Source: Acidobacteriota bacterium
GTDB taxonomy: Bacteria > Acidobacteriota > Terriglobia > Terriglobales > SCQP01
Assembly (NCBI GenBank): GCA_021818645.1
Contig: JAKATS010000350.1
Coordinates: 1 to 9,644, forward strand
DNA: 9,644 nt
Direction: 5' to 3'
The notes below the pieces were generated by a model, which was not told the DNA's origin, did no database searches, and saw only the letters and a program-made list of their open reading frames with translations. Of this stretch, positions 6,862 through 9,644 are shown piece after piece. Made by a program: the position numbers and the translations under genes. Position 1 is the stretch's first letter. The number at the start of each line of letters is the position of its first letter.

Positions 6862-7386
6862 TTAGCGTTTAAAGCCTGGTCCCGAATATCCCTCGCCGCT
6901 GATCTTTTCGCCATGCCGCAAGTCTTCTCCTGCGGCGATGTAGTAAAAATCGCCGCCGAACTTCGGATTGCCGATAAAGGCAAAAGCCGGCAGACCGGCC
7001 CGGCGCGGGGTCGCAAGGATCAGGCAATCCTGGCCGATCAGCGTCAGCTTGTATTGGTAATAGCTGTCCTGACCCGGATTCCGGTTCAGCCCGATTACGC
7101 CGCCGCCGGCTTTGACCCCGACGATCAATTCGCGTAAGGTGCATAGCCGGCCCGGACCGCCGAAAAATTTGTCGGCGCATCGGCCTTCCAGGTCCGTCAG
7201 GTTGGCAACGAATAAAAACGCCACTGCCGCCGGACCGTGCAGCGCGAGCCTGCGCCGGCCCATCTGCAGCGGATCGAGTTTCGTGCCGTACGGCATCCGC
7301 ACGCCTGGCGCCTGCGCCGCCAGGCATGCGCCGCTAACTATGCCCAGGACCGCCAGCCCGAGATTGCCTTTTCGCCTTGGCCCCAT
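6862..7386 (-). CDS. Small exported protein, unknown function (pilin-like patch)
   Basis: This 174-residue protein has a signal peptide-like start: basic residues (MGPRRKG), then a hydrophobic stretch to about 26 (CLAAQA). Residues about 52-62 are again hydrophobic. The C-terminal half has NPGQDSYYQYKLTLIG and TPRRAGLPAF (about 103-135), reminiscent of the tail of some type IV pilin-like proteins of Acidobacteriota, where a YxYxVT strand precedes a PxxPGLP segment. However, the N-terminal GFTLIE-type pilin processing site is absent, so pilin identity is not claimed. Four Cys residues (21, 70, 82, 121) are present. The frame was preferred over an overlapping open frame (6869-7327) because that frame is Arg-rich, low in hydrophobics and lacks a signal. 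The ribosome site is weak (AGGCAGG, about 11 nt upstream). It sits in mid-operon, 40 bp from the previous gene. Confidence 0.72.
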   Translation of the reverse strand: MGPRRKGNLGLAVLGIVSGACLAAQAPGVRMPYGTKLDPLQMGRRRLALHGPAAVAFLFVANLTDLEGRCADKFFGGPGRLCTLRELIVGVKAGGGVIGLNRNPGQDSYYQYKLTLIGQDCLILATPRRAGLPAFAFIGNPKFGGDFYYIAAGEDLRHGEKISGEGYSGPGFKR

Positions 7387-7426
7387 GGTGTTTTTGCCTG
7401 CCTTGCGGCGGCCTTTGCCCGCGCCT

Positions 7427-8047
7427 TCAGTGCGGGAACCCGGGCATGCCAGGCATTCCGCCGCAGTGCGCCGGCGGCGCGAACAACGAGGCCGCGGGCG
7501 GAGTCAGATGAATGTGCTCATACGTCACCGTCACGGTGTGGCCGTTTTGCATGGTGGTCAGTTTCACAGGAAAGTTTTTCAGTGCCTTGGCGGCATAGAC
7601 ATCCATCGTCTGCTTCTTCCCATGCACGGTGTAGGTCACCCGGCTATGTTCGCAGGCATAGGTCTTGCCGTCCCCGGTGGTCACCGTCGCCGGCCCTAAA
7701 TCCACCGTTTGGGCGTGATTCTGCTGCGCCTGCGCCAGCATGCCTCCCGGCGGCAGATTGGGCAGCGCATGTTTCATGCACATCCCGGGCATGATCATAT
7801 AGGCCATGCGGGTTTTGAGATTGATGAGTTCGGTCATGGTATGACCCGGAATCGCGATTCTGGAGCGCCACATCATCCCGCGTTTGGCAATCGCCATGCG
7901 CTGGGTGGCGCCGCCTTTCAGGTGTATGACCATCACGGCGGAATAATCGGTGGGACCAAAGGGCGTGGCCGGCCTTTGCCCCGCCAGCCCGCCGGCCAGC
8001 AGGCACAGGCAGAGCAGCCATTTTAGTGAATGAGGCATTGCAGTCAT
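7427..8047 (-). CDS. DUF4412-like exported protein
   Basis: The protein has 206 residues, with a signal peptide (MPHSLKWLLCLCLLAGGLAG, cleavage near residue 23) and a predicted beta-rich periplasmic or extracellular domain. DYSAVMVIHLKGG (34-46), then RMAIAKRGMMWRSRI and INLKTRMAYMIMPGM (75-89), follow the pattern of DUF4412 proteins, in which a strand carrying a Met/Lys marker is followed by a short phrase ending in a Met-rich loop. The biochemical role of DUF4412 is not known to me. Met, His and Cys are concentrated at 83-103 and in the last 16 residues (HCGGMPGMPGFPH). The ATG at 8047 has AAGGAG nine bases upstream, and that site lies inside the last codons of the preceding gene, only 3 bp separating the two. 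Translational coupling is likely. The DUF4412 assignment is by eye. Confidence 0.82.
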   Translation of the reverse strand: MTAMPHSLKWLLCLCLLAGGLAGQRPATPFGPTDYSAVMVIHLKGGATQRMAIAKRGMMWRSRIAIPGHTMTELINLKTRMAYMIMPGMCMKHALPNLPPGGMLAQAQQNHAQTVDLGPATVTTGDGKTYACEHSRVTYTVHGKKQTMDVYAAKALKNFPVKLTTMQNGHTVTVTYEHIHLTPPAASLFAPPAHCGGMPGMPGFPH

Positions 8048-8050
8048 AAA

Positions 8051-8947
8051 TCATTTCTCCTTGAGACCATGATCACAATTGAGGTCGAATGAAGCGGGCG
8101 CTGACCGGATAGGATGCCGGCCAGGCATGGACGCGTGCATTTCAATTTCGACCCAGCCGCGATACTTTCTCCACAAAGTCCAAGTGAATCGCACCGGCTG
8201 CTGGTTCGCATGGAAAAGAAAACGCACAAACTGCCAAGGCCCTCGAACGCCGTCGCTGCGGAGAAAGCGATAGCTCAAGGTCGCCGGCCGGCGCGCCGGC
8301 GCAGGAATGGCCCCCTGAAAATTCACCACTACGGGAAAATGGGGCGCACGGCAAAACCCCGCTGGCACCGAGGCCCGCAGCCAGGGAAGGCGTACATGGA
8401 CGCCGGACGGCTGCGTTCCGACGGGCCGCAGGCTGCCTCCTCTAGGCCGCGGAAGCCACGGCCGGACTCCACCGGGGGGGCAACTCAGCCGGAAATTGGC
8501 TGGAAAGCTGCGAATGGAGGGCTGGCCTGGCGGGACCAGAACTACAATCGCTTCCCACCCGGTGTGCGGCGGCCACCAGCCATTCGCTCCGGGTCGCAGG
8601 GTCCAGGTATCGCTGGCCTGAAAGGTCTGCGGCTGGCCGGCGGTGGTGAAGAATCGGGTCTGCGTGGCGCTTTGCGAACCATCGCTGCGAAGAAAATAAA
8701 AGGAAATCGCGTACTGTGTTGGCCGGGGCTGGCCGGGAGCGGGCGCCGGCACCGTGATGCGCACCCCGCCGGTAAATCGGACCACCGCCGATGACCTGGG
8801 GCAATAGCCGGGAGCTATAGCCGGCGGCGCGATCCAGGCCTGGCGCGTCTGGCCCATGAGCAGGGCCGGCCATAGGCTGAAAAGGGCCATGATCAGCGGC
8901 ATCATGCCGCCCGGCCTGTGTTGTTGGATTATATTTTTTGCCTTCAT
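8051..8947 (-). CDS. Secreted protein with two RSDG beta domains
   Basis: From the ATG at 8947 this is a 298-residue protein. The signal peptide has basic residues (MKAKN...HR) and then MMPLIMALFSLWPALLMG. Two copies of the same domain follow: A (about 49-156) with CPRSS, FYFLRSDGSQS, DTWTL and FRLSC, and B (about 199-291) with CRAPH, YRFLRSDGVRG, FTWTL and FDLNC. Each copy starts and ends with Cys, which suggests one disulfide per domain. They are joined by a Pro/Arg/Gly-rich linker. The fold is probably Ig-like, since the strand pattern is regular, but no named family was recognised. A GTG three codons upstream (8956) is possible; neither start has a strong ribosome site, and the ATG was preferred for its GAG at about 7 nt. 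It is the first gene of the operon, and its last codons carry the next gene's ribosome site. Confidence 0.83.
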   Translation of the reverse strand: MKAKNIIQQHRPGGMMPLIMALFSLWPALLMGQTRQAWIAPPAIAPGYCPRSSAVVRFTGGVRITVPAPAPGQPRPTQYAISFYFLRSDGSQSATQTRFFTTAGQPQTFQASDTWTLRPGANGWWPPHTGWEAIVVLVPPGQPSIRSFPANFRLSCPPGGVRPWLPRPRGGSLRPVGTQPSGVHVRLPWLRASVPAGFCRAPHFPVVVNFQGAIPAPARRPATLSYRFLRSDGVRGPWQFVRFLFHANQQPVRFTWTLWRKYRGWVEIEMHASMPGRHPIRSAPASFDLNCDHGLKEK

Positions 8948-8973
8948 GCCAGTCACTCAGTCTGCGAGGGCCA

Positions 8974-9002
8974 GCATGAATGGCTCAACAAGGACGCGTC
9001 AA
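8974..9002 (-). promoter_or_regulatory. Possible promoter of the seven-gene operon
   Basis: On the minus strand TTGACG (8997-9002) matches five of six bases of the sigma-70 -35 box. No clear -10 follows at the right distance; TTCATG or ATTCAT near 8975-8981 are poor matches. A weak -10 fits a promoter that needs an activator, and the CTGAAC array lies 8 bp further upstream. The box would place the transcription start roughly 20-30 bases ahead of the operon's first codon. Confidence 0.3.
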
Positions 9003-9010
9003 TGGACAAA

Positions 9011-9043
9011 GGCTGAACTGTGTCTGAACCGTAGCTGAACACT
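9011..9043. promoter_or_regulatory. Three direct repeats CTGAAC at exact 11-bp spacing (probable winged-helix operator)
   Basis: CTGAAC occurs at 9013-9018, 9024-9029 and 9035-9040, each separated by 5 bp. Aligned as 11-mers (9011, 9022, 9033), each unit also ends in T. The preceding 11-mer at 9000-9010 holds TGGAC, perhaps a decayed fourth copy. PhoB/OmpR-type winged-helix proteins bind head-to-tail on direct repeats with about 10-11 bp spacing, and a gene for such a DNA-binding domain starts about 140 bp away on the other strand. The array lies between the two divergent genes and next to a possible -35 box of the operon. That this regulator binds here is inference. Confidence 0.7.
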
Positions 9044-9072
9044 CCCGCGGGGTTCGCCGCCGCCGCGCGTGC

Positions 9073-9078
9073 CATAAT
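9073..9078 (+). promoter_or_regulatory. Possible -10 box for the regulator gene
   Basis: CATAAT matches five of six bases of the sigma-70 -10 box and lies on the regulator side of the CTGAAC array, about 107 bp before its start codon. No good -35 sequence lies 16-18 bp upstream. A second candidate, TACTAT (9123-9128), is closer to the gene, with TTGCAT 19 bp upstream. Neither is strong alone. Confidence 0.25.
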
Positions 9079-9184
9079 AGTACGGCCGCGCCGTTTATTG
9101 CATTTAAGTCCTCGGGAATGAATACTATGCCTTGCTTGGCAGCAATGTCGCATCGGCTGATATTGCCTGCCGGATGACCCGCAG

Positions 9185-9644
9185 ATGCCGCGCCTACACT
9201 TCGGTGACTTCGCATACGATACTCAAAATAGCGAGCTGAGCCACGCCGACCAGCGGGTTCATTTGCAGGAGATACCTCGCCGGTTATTGGCCCTGTTATT
9301 GGAGCACCCCGGCAGTATTCTCGCCCGCGAAGAAATTCAGCGCTCCCTCTGGCCGGAAACCAATTTTCTGGATTTTGAAGATGGCCTGAATACCGCCATA
9401 CGTAAACTGCGTCAGGCTTTAAACGACGATCCCCTGCACCCGCGGTATATTGAAACGGTTCGTCACCGCGGCTATCGTTGGCTGGCGCCGGTAGAGACTG
9501 TCGAACCGGGGATCGCCGCGGACATTCCAATGGCGGCGGCCGGCGAACCGGCATCGGCCGGGGTCAGCATCAGCGCGGCTGCCGCGCCGGCTCCGGACAC
9601 GGCTGCTATCCTGCCCATGGCCCCGGCTCGGCGCCAGTCATATA
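9185..9644 (+). CDS. Winged-helix transcriptional regulator, N-terminal part (3' end outside window)
   Basis: The frame opens at the ATG 9185 after an in-frame stop at 9158 and stays open to the window end, giving 153 residues. Residues 1-103 form an OmpR/PhoB/CadC-type winged helix: MPRLHFGDFAYD start, RRLLALLLEHPGSILAREE, LWPETNFLDFEDGLN, the recognition helix region NTAIRKLRQAL (69-79), and the wing RYIETVRHRGYRW (87-99). After it comes an Ala/Pro-rich linker (104-153). There is no receiver domain before the winged helix, so this is not a standard response regulator. In Acidobacteriota such N-terminal domains are commonly followed by a membrane segment and TPR or beta-propeller repeats, which here would lie beyond the edge. 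It is transcribed divergently from the seven-gene operon, suggesting it controls it and perhaps itself. The ribosome site is weak (GGA 10 nt upstream). Confidence 0.92.
   Translation, partial: MPRLHFGDFAYDTQNSELSHADQRVHLQEIPRRLLALLLEHPGSILAREEIQRSLWPETNFLDFEDGLNTAIRKLRQALNDDPLHPRYIETVRHRGYRWLAPVETVEPGIAADIPMAAAGEPASAGVSISAAAAPAPDTAAILPMAPARRQSY

Noticed and set aside
6795..7016. 74-residue N-terminal extension of the CsgG/OmpA protein
   Set aside because: It overlaps the upstream gene in another frame, has no signal-like sequence, and would bury the real signal peptide; the ATG at 6794 has a better ribosome site.
6869..7327. 152-residue alternative frame on the minus strand
   Set aside because: Arg/Gly-rich with no hydrophobic signal; the overlapping 174-residue frame has a signal peptide and ordinary composition.
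6862..7386. Naming the small exported protein a type IV pilin
   Set aside because: Only the C-terminal patch is suggestive; the prepilin cleavage motif and the following long hydrophobic helix are missing.
8114..8794. 226-residue open frame on the plus strand
   Set aside because: Opposite the RSDG-domain gene, very rich in Arg/Gly/Pro, no signature.
8985..9554. 189-residue open frame on the minus strand
   Set aside because: It runs antisense to the winged-helix gene and through the shared promoter region including the CTGAAC array; no domain seen.

Overview
The window looks like a chromosomal piece of an Acidobacteriota bacterium. The main reason is the plus-strand protein at its right end: an OmpR/CadC-type winged-helix domain followed by an Ala/Pro-rich linker, with the wording FLDFEDGLNTAIRKLRQAL and RHRGYRW that is very common in the large wHTH regulator families of that phylum. 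Moderately high GC and the many exported proteins of unknown function fit. No mobile element, CRISPR array, rRNA or tRNA was recognised.

Layout, left to right. Bases 1-975 (minus) hold nearly all of a pyruvate dehydrogenase E1 alpha gene whose 3' end lies outside the window. Bases 976-1496 are a non-coding gap with the E1 alpha leader and the end of the next transcription unit. Bases 1497-8947 are seven minus-strand genes packed with gaps of 3-67 bp, most likely one operon read from right to left: a secreted protein with two copies of an RSDG beta domain (8051-8947), a DUF4412-like exported protein (7427-8047), a small exported protein with a pilin-like patch (6862-7386), a CsgG-like/LamG-like/OmpA-like fusion (5052-6794), a 658-aa mosaic surface protein (3025-5001), and two lipoproteins (2307-3020 and 1497-2297). 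Bases 8948-9184 are a divergent promoter region. Bases 9185-9644 (plus) are the start of the winged-helix regulator, cut by the window edge.

How it may work together. Every product of the operon has a signal peptide or lipobox, and none shows an enzyme motif. The CsgG/OmpA fusion can bind peptidoglycan through its OmpA domain. The mosaic and RSDG-domain proteins look like extracellular beta-sandwich building blocks, and the two lipoproteins look outer-membrane bound. Between the operon and the regulator lie three copies of CTGAAC spaced exactly 11 bp, the spacing expected for tandem binding of a PhoB/OmpR-type winged helix. The inference is a cell-envelope or surface-structure locus under control of the adjacent regulator. 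Its actual function cannot be read from the sequence.
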